Shown here: in pieces, positions 24,654-33,383 of the stretch
How the letters are laid out: each line of letters opens with the position of its first letter
Position numbering within the stretch: position 1 is the first letter of the stretch
DNA from: Faecalicoccus pleomorphus DSM 20574
Lineage (GTDB): Bacteria; Bacillota_I; Bacilli_A; Erysipelotrichales; Erysipelotrichaceae
Length of the DNA stretch: 64,000 nt
NCBI RefSeq assembly: GCF_000420345.1
Contig: NZ_ATUT01000004.1
Location: 44,684-108,683, forward strand
Reading direction: 5' to 3'
Program-made: the position numbers and the translations under genes
Notes under the pieces: generated by a model
The model's database searches: none
Seen by the model: the letters and a program-made list of their open reading frames with translations, nothing else
What the model was told of the DNA's origin: nothing

Positions 24654-25307
24654 TTATAACTGCGGCAGCTCCAATAAATCAGAAACGGTGATATAAGGTT
24701 GTTCAGACTCTCTTCCCTGCAACAGCCCTGTTCGATTTACCCAAATTTTATTCCATCCCAATTTTTTAGCGGGAACCATATCCCACCAATAACCTTTTGC
24801 GATATGACAATGCTTTTTTTCTTTGATCAAAAATTTTTCTTCCGCTTGTTGAAAAAAGGACAAAGTTGGTTTGTAACATTTTGCATCTTCCGCAACGAAA
24901 CTATCATCCAGTAAATTCTCCAGTTTTTCCATATGCCACTTCATAAACGCATGTGTACTGTTTGAGAGGACGAGCAGTTCATAGCCTTTTTGTTTTAACT
25001 GTCGCAGAGCCGGTAAAACATCTGGGAATGGTTTAAAATCTCTATGAATTTTGATGACATCATCATACTTTTTCGCAAAAATATCCGAATTCATTTCCAT
25101 ATCACAATACGCAAGGACTTCCTTCAGCAATTTTTCATAAGGCATAAAATCATGCCCATACATCAGGCGATCTTCATAACTTGAGAATACATATATTGCT
25201 TTTTGACTGGACAATCCATGATTCTGTGCCACATTGCCTATAAAATCATATAAAGGCGATGTATCCAATAATGTTCCATAACAATCAAATGTCAGTGAAT
25301 CGCGCAT
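24654..25307 (-). CDS. HAD-superfamily hydrolase, 2-haloacid dehalogenase-like
   Basis: The 217-residue protein has the four HAD motifs: the nucleophile in LTFDCYGTLLD (about residues 5-15), LVLSNSTH (motif II serine, about residue 115), a lysine in AKCYKPTL (motif III), and WWDMVPAKKLGWN in place of the usual GD..D acidic motif IV. FDCYGTLLD and the long helical cap (residues 18-90) are characteristic of the L-2-haloacid dehalogenase subgroup. Many such proteins are phosphatases, and the replacement of motif IV by YWWDMVPA keeps one aspartate. The substrate is unknown. The ATG follows AAAAGGAGAGGATACC. It is probably transcribed alone. Confidence 0.85.
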   Translation of the reverse strand: MRDSLTFDCYGTLLDTSPLYDFIGNVAQNHGLSSQKAIYVFSSYEDRLMYGHDFMPYEKLLKEVLAYCDMEMNSDIFAKKYDDVIKIHRDFKPFPDVLPALRQLKQKGYELLVLSNSTHAFMKWHMEKLENLLDDSFVAEDAKCYKPTLSFFQQAEEKFLIKEKKHCHIAKGYWWDMVPAKKLGWNKIWVNRTGLLQGRESEQPYITVSDLLELPQL

Positions 25308-25376
25308 GGTATCCTCTCCTTTTATACGAACTTTTTATCTGAATCGATTAAATTTATTATACAGGCTTTTCTGCAC

Positions 25377-25404
25377 AAAAAAACATCCACTATGCTGTAG
25401 ATGT
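25377..25404 (-). terminator. Terminator of tRNA-Arg(CCG)
   Basis: On the minus strand ACATCTAC pairs with GTGGATGT (one T-G) and is followed by seven Ts. Confidence 0.8.
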
Positions 25405-25416
25405 CCTTGTTTTTTA

Positions 25417-25493
25417 TGGCGCGCCTGACAGGGCTCGAACCTACAACCGCTTGAATCGGAATCAAGTACTCTATCCAATTGAGCTACAGGCGC
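25417..25493 (-). tRNA. tRNA-Arg (anticodon CCG)
   Basis: A full cloverleaf on the minus strand: acceptor GCGCCTG/CAGGCGC, D arm GCTCAATTGGATAGAGT, anticodon stem CTTGA/TCAAG around TTCCGAT (anticodon CCG, reading CGG), T arm with TTCGAGC, discriminator G and an encoded CCA. Confidence 0.95.
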
Positions 25494-25544
25494 ATTTGCC
25501 TATTCATTATACAACAAAATCAGTAGAATTCCACTTCTGTTTTA

Positions 25545-25553
25545 TGGTATATT
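25545..25553 (+). promoter_or_regulatory. Extended -10 promoter of uraA
   Basis: TGG-TATATT is an extended -10 box 30 bases before the uraA start, which has the ribosome-binding site AAGAGGAGG. No PyrR-type attenuator is evident in the 90-base gap. Confidence 0.5.
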
Positions 25554-25583
25554 GGGAAAAGAAAATTTTTAAGAGGAGGATAT

Positions 25584-26837
25584 ATGGCCAAAAGAATTAT
25601 ACAAGTTGATGAAAAAGTTCCTGGCAAACTATTGCTGCCACTAAGTATTCAACATATGTTCGCCATGTTTGGTGCCAGTGTGCTTGTTCCGTTTATGTTT
25701 GGAATCAATCCAGCGGTTGTTCTATTCATGAATGGTATCGGTACTTTACTATTCATCTTTATCACGAAAGGAAAAGCGCCAGCTTACTTAGGAAGCAGTT
25801 TTGCCTTTATCGCACCGGGGAATGCCATTATTGCCAGCATGGGATATGAGTATGCCCTTGGAGGATTTGTTGCGGTTGGTTTTTGTGGTTGTTTGCTTGC
25901 CGGTATCATTTATAAATTTGGTACAAAATGGATCGATGTCGTGCTGCCAAGCGCAGCCATGGGGCCTGTTGTCGCATTGATCGGTCTGGAACTTTCTTCC
26001 AGTGCTGCCAGTACCGCCGGGTTATTGGATGAAGTCATTCAATTCAACAATGTTCTGGTTTTTGGTGTTACTTTAGGCGTTGCCGTGATCGGAAGTGTCT
26101 GCTTTAAGAAGTTTCTAAGTGTCATTCCTATTTTGATTGCCGTCGTTGCCGGCTATATCACAGCTGTTTGTGTAGGAATGATCGACTTTACACCTGTTGT
26201 TGAGGCAAGCTTATTTGCCCTGCCTAACTTTTCTTTCCCAAAATTCGATATCAATGCGATCTTAATGATGCTTCCGGTGTTGTTGGTCATTGCCAGCGAA
26301 CATATCGGACATCAGATTGTTACCGGGAAGATCATCGGACGCGATCTGATCAAAGATCCAGGTTTACACCGTTCCTTGTTTGCCGATAACTTTTCCAGTA
26401 TGCTTTCTGGTTTAATTGGTTCTGTTCCTACGACAACATATGGAGAAAACATCGGCGTTATGGCCATTACCGGCGTCTATAGTGTCCAAGTCATTGCCGG
26501 TGCTGCCATTCTTTCCATCATATGTTCCTTTATCGGACCGTTGGCCGCATTGATTCAGACGATTCCCAACCCGGTCATCGGCGGTATCAGTTTCTTATTG
26601 TATGGAATGATTGGTACCAGTGGTCTTCGCATCCTTGTTGACAATAAAGTCGATTATGGAAAGAGTGTAAACATGGTATTGACCAGCGTTGTCTTCGTTG
26701 TAGGTTTAAGCGGTGTAACCATCACCATTGGAAGTATCTCCTTATCCGGAATGGTTCTTGCCTGCATTACCGGAATGTTGATGTCATTACTGTTCTACGC
26801 ATTTGAAAAACTTCATCTTCTCAACGAAGAATCTTAA
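25584..26837 (+). CDS. uraA: Uracil permease, NCS2 family
   Basis: This 417-residue, roughly 14-segment membrane protein is a proton-coupled uracil transporter. Features of the UraA/PyrP branch are LLPLSIQHMFAMFGASVLVP at the N-terminus, APAYLGSSFAFIAP, the substrate-binding glutamate in VIASEHIGHQIVTG (about residue 240), and PTTTYGENIGVMAITGVYS (about residues 288-306), where a second conserved glutamate sits. It is monocistronic between a tRNA gene and the dehydrogenase pair, not in a pyrimidine operon. A terminator follows at once. Xanthine specificity is less likely given the UraA-like TTTYGEN motif, but not excluded. Confidence 0.92.
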   Translation: MAKRIIQVDEKVPGKLLLPLSIQHMFAMFGASVLVPFMFGINPAVVLFMNGIGTLLFIFITKGKAPAYLGSSFAFIAPGNAIIASMGYEYALGGFVAVGFCGCLLAGIIYKFGTKWIDVVLPSAAMGPVVALIGLELSSSAASTAGLLDEVIQFNNVLVFGVTLGVAVIGSVCFKKFLSVIPILIAVVAGYITAVCVGMIDFTPVVEASLFALPNFSFPKFDINAILMMLPVLLVIASEHIGHQIVTGKIIGRDLIKDPGLHRSLFADNFSSMLSGLIGSVPTTTYGENIGVMAITGVYSVQVIAGAAILSIICSFIGPLAALIQTIPNPVIGGISFLLYGMIGTSGLRILVDNKVDYGKSVNMVLTSVVFVVGLSGVTITIGSISLSGMVLACITGMLMSLLFYAFEKLHLLNEES

Positions 26838-26861
26838 AAGGTGTCCTACGACATCTTTTTT
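26838..26861 (+). terminator. Terminator after uraA
   Basis: AAGGTGTC-CTAC-GACATCTT with one G-T pair, followed by a T run that ends at the next -35 box. Confidence 0.8.
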
Positions 26862-26862
26862 A

Positions 26863-26891
26863 TTGACACGATGTATGGCTCGTGATAAAAC
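26863..26891 (+). promoter_or_regulatory. Promoter of the alcohol/aldehyde dehydrogenase pair
   Basis: TTGACA, a 17-base spacer and TAAAAC with TGA in front (extended -10). The consensus -35 suggests strong constitutive expression. Confidence 0.75.
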
Positions 26892-26931
26892 GTGGTTTGG
26901 AAACTTTGAATATCAAAGAAAGGAAGATCTT

Positions 26932-28143
26932 ATGAATCCGATCCAGAAATTCTACTGTCGCATATATCAAAACGTACTGCATTTAGCTTTACCGTTTTTA
27001 CCGTATCGAAAACCGGAAATACTTTCCAGTATCTTTGCTTTACCGGATTTATTTCATGAAAAGAAGATTTCGACTGTCTTATTGATCACCGATAAAAGCA
27101 TTCGCTCTTTTGGATTAAGCTTTCCTTTGGAACAGGAGCTTAAAAATCAAGATATTGAATGTATCGTTTATGATGACACCGTACCTAATCCTACCAGCGA
27201 CAATGTCGAAGAAGCACGTAAGCTTTATATCGATCATCACTGTGAAGCCTTGATTGGTTTTGGCGGTGGTTCCTCCATTGACTGTGCCAAAGCGGTAGGC
27301 GCCAGAATTGCCCGGCCTAAAAAGAATTTGGCCAAAATGGAAGGCATCTTAAAGGTACTAAAAAGGATTCCTTTACTGGTAGCTATTCCGACAACCGCTG
27401 GTACCGGTAGTGAAACCACATTGGCGGCTGTGATCGTAGATTCTAAAACGCGTCATAAGTATCCGATCAATGACTTTCCTTTGATTCCACGCTATGCCGT
27501 ATTAGACCCGTACTTGACAAAAACACTGCCGCCTTCTTTGACCGCGACAACCGGAATGGATGCCTTAACCCATGCCATAGAGGCTTATATTGGAAATTCG
27601 ACGACAAAGGAAACAAGGGCGGATGCCAAACGAGCAATCGAGCTTATTTTTATGAATCTTGCCAAAGCGGTACACGACGGAAATGATCTGGATGCCCGAA
27701 AAAATATGTTGGAAGCGGCCTTTTTAGCCGGTAATGCGTTTTCACAATCTTATGTTGGTTATGTTCACGCAATTGCACATTCCCTGGGTGGACAATACAA
27801 TGTGCCCCACGGATATGCCAATGCCGTCATACTGCCAATGATCCTGGAAGCTTATGGCGAACACGCAACCAAAAAGCTGGCTGAACTGGCTATCGTCTCC
27901 GGTACCAGCAGAGGCCCTGATCCAGTTGTAAGAGCCAAAGCCTTTATTCAAGCCATCAAAGAAATGAAATCCGTATTCTCGATTCCGGATACTTTCAAAG
28001 AGATTCGTGAAGAGGACATTCCTATGCTTGCCAAACAGGCAGCCCATGAGGCAAATCCACTCTATCCGGTTCCTAAGGAAATGAATGCCAAAGAGCTGGA
28101 ACAGTATTATAGAAAATTGATGGAGGACGGACATGGAAACTAA
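26932..28143 (+). CDS. Iron-containing (group III) alcohol dehydrogenase
   Basis: This 403-residue NAD(P)-dependent enzyme interconverts alcohols and aldehydes. It has the GGGSSIDCAKAVG nucleotide-binding motif (about residues 108-120), AIPTTAGTGSETT, the metal-site stretch TGMDALTHAIEAYIG, and AIAHSLGGQYNVPHGYANAV with the metal-binding histidines. The frame opens 43 codons earlier, inside uraA, but the ATG at 26932 follows AAAGGAAGATCTT and lies after the promoter. Its stop overlaps the aldehyde dehydrogenase start by 11 bases. The pair could oxidise alcohols through aldehydes to acids, or run in reverse; substrates are unknown. Confidence 0.92.
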   Translation: MNPIQKFYCRIYQNVLHLALPFLPYRKPEILSSIFALPDLFHEKKISTVLLITDKSIRSFGLSFPLEQELKNQDIECIVYDDTVPNPTSDNVEEARKLYIDHHCEALIGFGGGSSIDCAKAVGARIARPKKNLAKMEGILKVLKRIPLLVAIPTTAGTGSETTLAAVIVDSKTRHKYPINDFPLIPRYAVLDPYLTKTLPPSLTATTGMDALTHAIEAYIGNSTTKETRADAKRAIELIFMNLAKAVHDGNDLDARKNMLEAAFLAGNAFSQSYVGYVHAIAHSLGGQYNVPHGYANAVILPMILEAYGEHATKKLAELAIVSGTSRGPDPVVRAKAFIQAIKEMKSVFSIPDTFKEIREEDIPMLAKQAAHEANPLYPVPKEMNAKELEQYYRKLMEDGHGN

Positions 28144-29512
28144 AGAAATTCAAGCCATGCTACAAAAACAACGTGCCTACTTTCAAAGCGGTGCCACATT
28201 ACTGGTGGAAAAACGTATTGAAAGTCTGCAGCGATTAAAAAATACCATTTTGGCCAATCAGGATAAAATTGAAGAAGCTCTGCGCAAAGATTTAGGAAAA
28301 AGCAATACGGAAAGCTATATGTGTGAAGTGGGTCTTGCGTTAAGCGAATTGACCTATATGATACGACACACCCGAAAATTTGCTCGTGAAAAAAGAGTTC
28401 GTACCCCACTATCACAATATGTATCCCGCAGCTTTATCAAGCCTTCTCCTTATGGAGTCGTACTGATTATGTCGCCATGGAATTATCCGTTTATGTTGAC
28501 AATCGATCCGTTAGCTGATGCGATTGCCGCCGGTAATACTGTCATTTTAAAACCTAGTGCATATTCTCCACACACCAGTGCCATCATCGAAAAGATCATT
28601 CGCTTCGCCTTTGATCCGGAATATGTCACCTGCATCACCGGTGGAAGAAAAGAAAACCAGGCTTTACTGGAGCAGAAGTTCGATTATATTTTCTTTACGG
28701 GTTCTAAAAATGTCGGTCATACTGTCATGAAAAAGGCAAGCCGATATTTAACACCGGTCACCTTAGAATTAGGTGGAAAAAGTCCCTGTATTGTTGATGA
28801 CAGTGCAAAAATTGATTTGGCCGCCAAGCGTATCGTCTTTGGAAAATATCTAAACTGCGGCCAAACCTGTGTGGCACCAGACTATATTCTATGTGATGAA
28901 AAAGTAAAAGATCATCTGATACAAGCATTGATCCGTGAGATTCAAAGGCAATATGGTTTAAAACCACTGGAAAATGCCCATTATGGAAAAATCATCAATG
29001 AGAAACATTTTCATCGTCTTTGCTCTTTGATGGATGAAGAAAAGTGCGTATATGGTGGGCAAACCAATCATCAAACGCTACAGATCACACCCACTGTTTT
29101 TGATTCGATCACCTGGAAAGATGCCATCATGCAGGAAGAAATCTTTGGTCCATTGTTGCCGATACTGACGTATCATGACATAAACGAAGCAATCCGCACG
29201 ATCGAATCGCATCCGCATACTCTGGCTCTGTACATTTTCTCGCAAAATAAGACAAATATTGAAAAAATCAAACAACACTGTCAGTTTGGCGGAGGCTGCA
29301 TCAATGATACGATCATACATTTAGCTACGACACAGATGGGATTTGGCGGTGTCGGTGATAGCGGCATGGGAAGTTATCATGGTAAAGTCGGATTTGATAC
29401 TTTCTCGCATAAAAAAAGCATAGTTGATAAAAAGACATGGATCGATCTTCCTATGCGCTATCAACCATACAAAAGCATCTATGATAAAATGATACATTTC
29501 TTCTTAAAGTAG
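28133..29512 (+). CDS. Aldehyde dehydrogenase (ALDH3-like)
   Basis: The 459-residue enzyme oxidises aldehydes with NAD(P). Motifs include IMSPWNYPFMLTIDPLADAI and NTVILKPSAYSP (cofactor binding, about residues 108-145), FTGSKNVGH, the general-base glutamate in VTLELGGKSP (about residue 207), and the catalytic cysteine in NCGQTCVAPDY (about residue 241). The short length, lack of an N-terminal arm and the C-terminal sequence fit the ALDH3/fatty aldehyde group. It is coupled to the upstream alcohol dehydrogenase, which suggests they share an aldehyde intermediate. The C-terminus (YDKMIHFFLK) is weakly hydrophobic and could touch the membrane. Confidence 0.93.
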   Translation: METKEIQAMLQKQRAYFQSGATLLVEKRIESLQRLKNTILANQDKIEEALRKDLGKSNTESYMCEVGLALSELTYMIRHTRKFAREKRVRTPLSQYVSRSFIKPSPYGVVLIMSPWNYPFMLTIDPLADAIAAGNTVILKPSAYSPHTSAIIEKIIRFAFDPEYVTCITGGRKENQALLEQKFDYIFFTGSKNVGHTVMKKASRYLTPVTLELGGKSPCIVDDSAKIDLAAKRIVFGKYLNCGQTCVAPDYILCDEKVKDHLIQALIREIQRQYGLKPLENAHYGKIINEKHFHRLCSLMDEEKCVYGGQTNHQTLQITPTVFDSITWKDAIMQEEIFGPLLPILTYHDINEAIRTIESHPHTLALYIFSQNKTNIEKIKQHCQFGGGCINDTIIHLATTQMGFGGVGDSGMGSYHGKVGFDTFSHKKSIVDKKTWIDLPMRYQPYKSIYDKMIHFFLK

Positions 29513-29584
29513 GCAAAATTGAAGCGAACCTCCTTTTGTTTGGTGTCCAAACTTTGGGGTTCGCTTCAAATGCCTGCTTTTTTT
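29511..29584. terminator. Long bidirectional terminator between ALDH and aroF
   Basis: TTGAAGCGAACC and GGTTCGCTTCAA form a perfect 12-bp stem, extended outward by AGGCA/TGCCT and inward by GTTTGG/CCAAAC. A T run follows on the plus strand. The stop of aroF lies at its right edge. Confidence 0.82.
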
Positions 29585-30587
29585 ATCGTACTGCCTCCAG
29601 CTTGCGAATATCTTTTAATAAGTTATCATAGCGATCTGGTTTTAAAGACTGTGGCCCATCACAAAGGGCATTTTCCGGATCGTTATGCACCTCTATCATT
29701 AAACCATCACATCCGGCTACAACTGCCGCTTTGGCCATTGGTTCTACTAACCACCATTTACCACCGGCATGGCTGGGATCAATAATGACCGGCAAATGGG
29801 TCAATCGTTTTAAAACCGGTATCGCCTGAAGATCCAGAGTATTTCGTGTATATGTTTCAAAGGTACGAATGCCTCTTTCACACAGGATGACATTTGGGTT
29901 TCCGTTGGCCATGATATATTCGGCAGACATCAGCCATTCTTCATACGTATTGGATAAACCGCGTTTTAAAAGAACCGGTTTTTTAATACGTTGTCCCACT
30001 TCTTTTAACAGATCAAAATTCTGCATGTTTCTTGCCCCAATCTGTACCAGATCGACTTTATCATTAAACTCATCGATATGTTTTTCGGACATCAATTCCG
30101 TAACGATCGGCAATCCGGTTTCTTCTTTTGCCTCTACCAATAAATCTAAAGCGGTAGATCCCATTCCCTGAAAAGAATATGGCGATGTCCTTGGTTTAAA
30201 AGCGCCGCCTCTTAACAGATTGGCACCACTGGCTTTAACTCGTCTGGCAACTTCTAATACTTGTTCTTTAGATTCTACCGAACAAGGTCCGGCAATCAAA
30301 GTTAAAGCCTTGCCGCCTACCGGAATACCAGACACATTGATCACAGAGTCTTCCGGATGAAAGGCGCGATTGGCCAGCTTATAAGGCTCGCTGACCTTCA
30401 TGATTCGCTCAACGCTTTCTTCGACTTCAATGCGTTTTGGATCGACACGTGTTGTATCGCCTACCAAACCCACGATCAAAGTTTCTTCTCCCTGAGAAAT
30501 ATGAGTTTTTAATCCCAGCTTTTCAACTTTGTCTAATACGCGTTTTACTTCATTCTCCTTCGCATTTTGTTTAAATACAATGATCAT
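29583..30587 (-). CDS. aroF: 3-deoxy-7-phosphoheptulonate (DAHP) synthase
   Basis: DAHP synthase joins phosphoenolpyruvate and erythrose 4-phosphate, the first step of aromatic amino acid synthesis. The 334-residue protein is of the Iβ type found in Bacilli and Thermotoga: an N-terminal ferredoxin-like regulatory domain of about 75 residues (MIIVFKQNAKENEVKRVLDK) and a TIM barrel with LIAGPCSVES (about residue 98), GGAFKPRTSPYSFQG and LPVIIDPSHAGG. The ATG at 30587 follows AGGAGGAAACACG; the frame is open 12 codons further. Expression is controlled by the tRNA-Tyr T-box leader upstream. It is not in an aro operon in this window. Confidence 0.95.
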   Translation of the reverse strand: MIIVFKQNAKENEVKRVLDKVEKLGLKTHISQGEETLIVGLVGDTTRVDPKRIEVEESVERIMKVSEPYKLANRAFHPEDSVINVSGIPVGGKALTLIAGPCSVESKEQVLEVARRVKASGANLLRGGAFKPRTSPYSFQGMGSTALDLLVEAKEETGLPIVTELMSEKHIDEFNDKVDLVQIGARNMQNFDLLKEVGQRIKKPVLLKRGLSNTYEEWLMSAEYIMANGNPNVILCERGIRTFETYTRNTLDLQAIPVLKRLTHLPVIIDPSHAGGKWWLVEPMAKAAVVAGCDGLMIEVHNDPENALCDGPQSLKPDRYDNLLKDIRKLEAVR

Positions 30588-30604
30588 CGTGTTTCCTCCT
30601 ATAT

Positions 30605-30850
30605 AAAAAGTCCCTTCCACCATAAGGGCGAAAGGGACGATCGCGTTACCACCTTAGTTCAAAGAAACTTCACAGTTTCTTCCTTATCGAGTACCAACAT
30701 ACTCTAACACTATAACGGGTGTACCCGGAACCACCTACTTATTTCGGCATCCTACTCCAAGACGTATTCCATAAAGATTCCGTTCTTCTTTTCACCAGCC
30801 AGAAGTTCTCTAATCCTTCCTCTTTATGTACTCTTTCTTTTCTTTGTATT
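30605..30850 (-). promoter_or_regulatory. T-box riboswitch (tRNA-Tyr) controlling aroF
   Basis: On the minus strand the leader has Stem I with the strands CATAAAGA and TCTTTATG, a specifier loop of AGTA opposite GAA, and directly after GAA the codon UAC (30766-30764), which specifies tyrosine. The antiterminator core AAGGTGGTAACGCG lies at 30655-30642; its UGGU fits the A-CCA end of tRNA-Tyr. The terminator GTCCCTT/AAGGGAC (30638-30610) with a T run follows. Uncharged tRNA-Tyr is expected to switch transcription on. The motif and hairpins are visible; the amino acid is inferred from the codon position. Confidence 0.92.
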
Positions 30851-30856
30851 TCCTAT

Positions 30857-30885
30857 ATTTTAAAAAAGGTGCCGCACTTTGTCAA
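30857..30885 (-). promoter_or_regulatory. Promoter of the T-box leader
   Basis: On the minus strand a consensus TTGACA, a 17-base spacer and TAAAAT. The -35 box overlaps the stop codon of the upstream ligase fusion. Confidence 0.8.
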
Positions 30886-33383
30886 CGAAGAAACAATGTC
30901 GGAATCGTTTTTTCATTATATTGGGTCGATATGATCCCACCATCGCTACAGCGTGAATATACCCCGGCAAAGTGTCCGTTATATACATACAGACCGCTCA
31001 TATTGGAATAGTCCTTAAATTCATCAAAATTAACCAGATCAATATTCTTTGTCTTGTATGGTGTAATGTACTTTTGTACGATATAATTCGCATCTAAATG
31101 TTGGGATACGACCTGATTCCACTGATCCTGATGAAGATCAATGCCGGCCCATACGCCTTTGGATGCATAGGAGTCTTTCGGCTTGATGATCCAATGATCT
31201 TTATCCTGAATCTTCTCTACGACATCCTGTGTCAAATCGTATGTGATCGGACAATGTTTTTCAATAAAAGAAACTTCATCCGGCGAAAAAAACTTCTGCA
31301 TAACGGGATCCATCAGCACCTGGGTAATTTGTTTATGATGTACCAGCTGTGTCTGAAAGGCTCCGATACAACAAACATCATGATGCAGATATGCCTGAAT
31401 AAAAGGCTGAACCTGCTCATAGTGCTCCATCACATCCCGCGTAACCGCTCTTCGATAGATGACATCGATGACTTTACCGGTTTTTTGGGAATACAGTTTT
31501 CCATCTTTATAGTCTAAATCACGAATATCAACCACTTCGCAGTCATATCCTTTTTGTTGAAATACATCCTCAAAAACATAAAGTTCTGTATAATACGCAT
31601 TCTCCAAAAAATCACAGATTCCGATTCTTGCCTTTTCACAAACCTTAGAGTCTTCTTTCATCGTCTGGATAAACGCATCGGCCCAGCTTTGTACCAATTC
31701 CAGAATTTCATAATCCTCCGGATCATGTTGGAAGATATTATTGAAAGGCAGGAAATCATTTAACCGTTTGTTTTCGTTCATGGCCGATGTTCCATCGGTA
31801 TTAAACTCGCAGAAATGAAAATCTTTGGTTTGTTCATCATAGAAGATATCTACCCGACAGATCGGAATCGGACTTGTATATGCCGGTTCACACAAGATCA
31901 ATTCTTCCAATTCACGCGAAAAACCAAACAGTTTACGAATCTGCGCATCGGTTTTATATGCCTGAATCACTTTGGTAAAAATCGAATATGTCGTATCTAC
32001 GATTTTTTCAAAACGATGTTTATCTTCCTGGGTAAAGATCTTTGGGATATGCAGTGTACGTGTGTACATGTTGCCACCCAAGTTCAACTCGCTTTTTTGA
32101 ATGGCTTCGGTTATACGCAATGCGCTCTCCTTAGATTCCATCGGATGCATCAAAATAGCTTTCTGATACGTTTCTTCTATCGAAAGATTGGGTATCAAAC
32201 TTTTTGTATCAACCAATTCCTCCAATGGAAGAAGATAGGATTTTTCTTTTTCCGTCAAACCTTTTTTGGCATCAGAAATCATTTCTTTCAACAAATCGAA
32301 AACTGGCTTTCCATACACGATCGCATCATAACAATCCTTACGTAATGCTTCTTTCGCCTGTAAAATCGTTTCGATAGAATTCGTCAAAGAAGAATAAGTA
32401 TCAATATTTTCTTGTTTATAAAAAAGACCTTTGACTAATGCGCAGTAAGCTTGTGTATAAATAGGCGGCATGCTGTCGGCACTGCGAATTTCTATAAACT
32501 GTTTTAAACGCACATCCAAAAACAACATGGAAAGATAATGTGCAATCTCCGTCTTACCATATCCATATATCCCTGCCACCTGGGCACAGGTTTGATCTTT
32601 TACATCAATAAAATTTCCATGATCATTCATAACGATCAAAGGCACTTGTTCTAAAAATCGAGCATAGGCATCAAAGCCAAAGTTTTCTTCAAATAACGAT
32701 GGAAGAATACCGCAGCGTGCAGGATCGGTATGTGACCAGATTGAATCTCGCAACAAGACATCCTCATTTTTCTTTCCGGCATATACAGGTGTATGACTGG
32801 ATAAAAACGCCAATAGTGGATGTAGGATATTGGCCATACGATATTTGCGAATAAAATCGTTTTCATCCGTATAATCTACACTGACATGGACGGCAGCCGT
32901 AGCCTTCATCATCTCCAGTCCTCTGGTTGATACATTTTGAAAATATTGAGCCATCAGTCGATAGCGCTCTTTATCAATCAGGACAACGTCTTCCTGTCCA
33001 ATCGTAGGAAGGCCACCGCTGTAGATCAGATCGTATCCTCTTGGATGAATATATGCCAGGATCGAAGAAACAGTCTTCAGATAAATTTCCATCATCTCTT
33101 GAAGATTGTTCATACATCGGAGTGATATTTCAAGCTGGCATCCCGGCTCCAATGTGATCAGCACATCCTCGGATTCTAGTGCAATCAATAAATCTTGTTC
33201 ATAATAAGTATGCGGAAAATCTTTTCGCAAAAACTCTAACAATTGTCCAATACCATTTTCTCCATCATAAGGCATAGGACGGCCATCGTTGCGCGAAATC
33301 AAAAAATGTTCCACTTCCAAGCCAATCGAACCGGTCTGGTTCGGCTTACAACCTTGTTTAAAGTATTCAGTGAACGGCATCAT
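30882..33383 (-). CDS. Glutamate-cysteine-ligase-like / circularly permuted ATP-grasp fusion
   Basis: This 833-residue protein has two parts. Residues 1 to about 400 resemble the GCS2 carboxylate-amine ligases (IGLEVEHFLISRNDGRP at the start, a substrate region near ATAAVHVSVDY, and FIEIRSADSMPP), which make gamma-glutamyl-cysteine or similar amides. Residues 440 to 833 look like a circularly permuted ATP-grasp domain (CRVDIFYD, FCEFNTDGTSAMNEN, VIDVIYRRAV, WIIKPKDSYASKGVWAG). This differs from classical GshF, whose second half is a D-Ala-D-Ala-ligase-like ATP-grasp. It may make a two-step gamma-glutamyl product such as a glutathione-like thiol. The start overlaps the DJ-1 gene by 17 bases. 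Product identity is inference. Confidence 0.75.
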   Translation of the reverse strand: MMPFTEYFKQGCKPNQTGSIGLEVEHFLISRNDGRPMPYDGENGIGQLLEFLRKDFPHTYYEQDLLIALESEDVLITLEPGCQLEISLRCMNNLQEMMEIYLKTVSSILAYIHPRGYDLIYSGGLPTIGQEDVVLIDKERYRLMAQYFQNVSTRGLEMMKATAAVHVSVDYTDENDFIRKYRMANILHPLLAFLSSHTPVYAGKKNEDVLLRDSIWSHTDPARCGILPSLFEENFGFDAYARFLEQVPLIVMNDHGNFIDVKDQTCAQVAGIYGYGKTEIAHYLSMLFLDVRLKQFIEIRSADSMPPIYTQAYCALVKGLFYKQENIDTYSSLTNSIETILQAKEALRKDCYDAIVYGKPVFDLLKEMISDAKKGLTEKEKSYLLPLEELVDTKSLIPNLSIEETYQKAILMHPMESKESALRITEAIQKSELNLGGNMYTRTLHIPKIFTQEDKHRFEKIVDTTYSIFTKVIQAYKTDAQIRKLFGFSRELEELILCEPAYTSPIPICRVDIFYDEQTKDFHFCEFNTDGTSAMNENKRLNDFLPFNNIFQHDPEDYEILELVQSWADAFIQTMKEDSKVCEKARIGICDFLENAYYTELYVFEDVFQQKGYDCEVVDIRDLDYKDGKLYSQKTGKVIDVIYRRAVTRDVMEHYEQVQPFIQAYLHHDVCCIGAFQTQLVHHKQITQVLMDPVMQKFFSPDEVSFIEKHCPITYDLTQDVVEKIQDKDHWIIKPKDSYASKGVWAGIDLHQDQWNQVVSQHLDANYIVQKYITPYKTKNIDLVNFDEFKDYSNMSGLYVYNGHFAGVYSRCSDGGIISTQYNEKTIPTLFLR

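Noticed and set aside
24583..24682. A minus-strand frame with a hydrophobic stretch followed by MILEDIKEF, overlapping the end of the HAD gene.
   Set aside because: It has no ATG before the hydrophobic part, no ribosome-binding site, and overlaps a confident gene in another frame.
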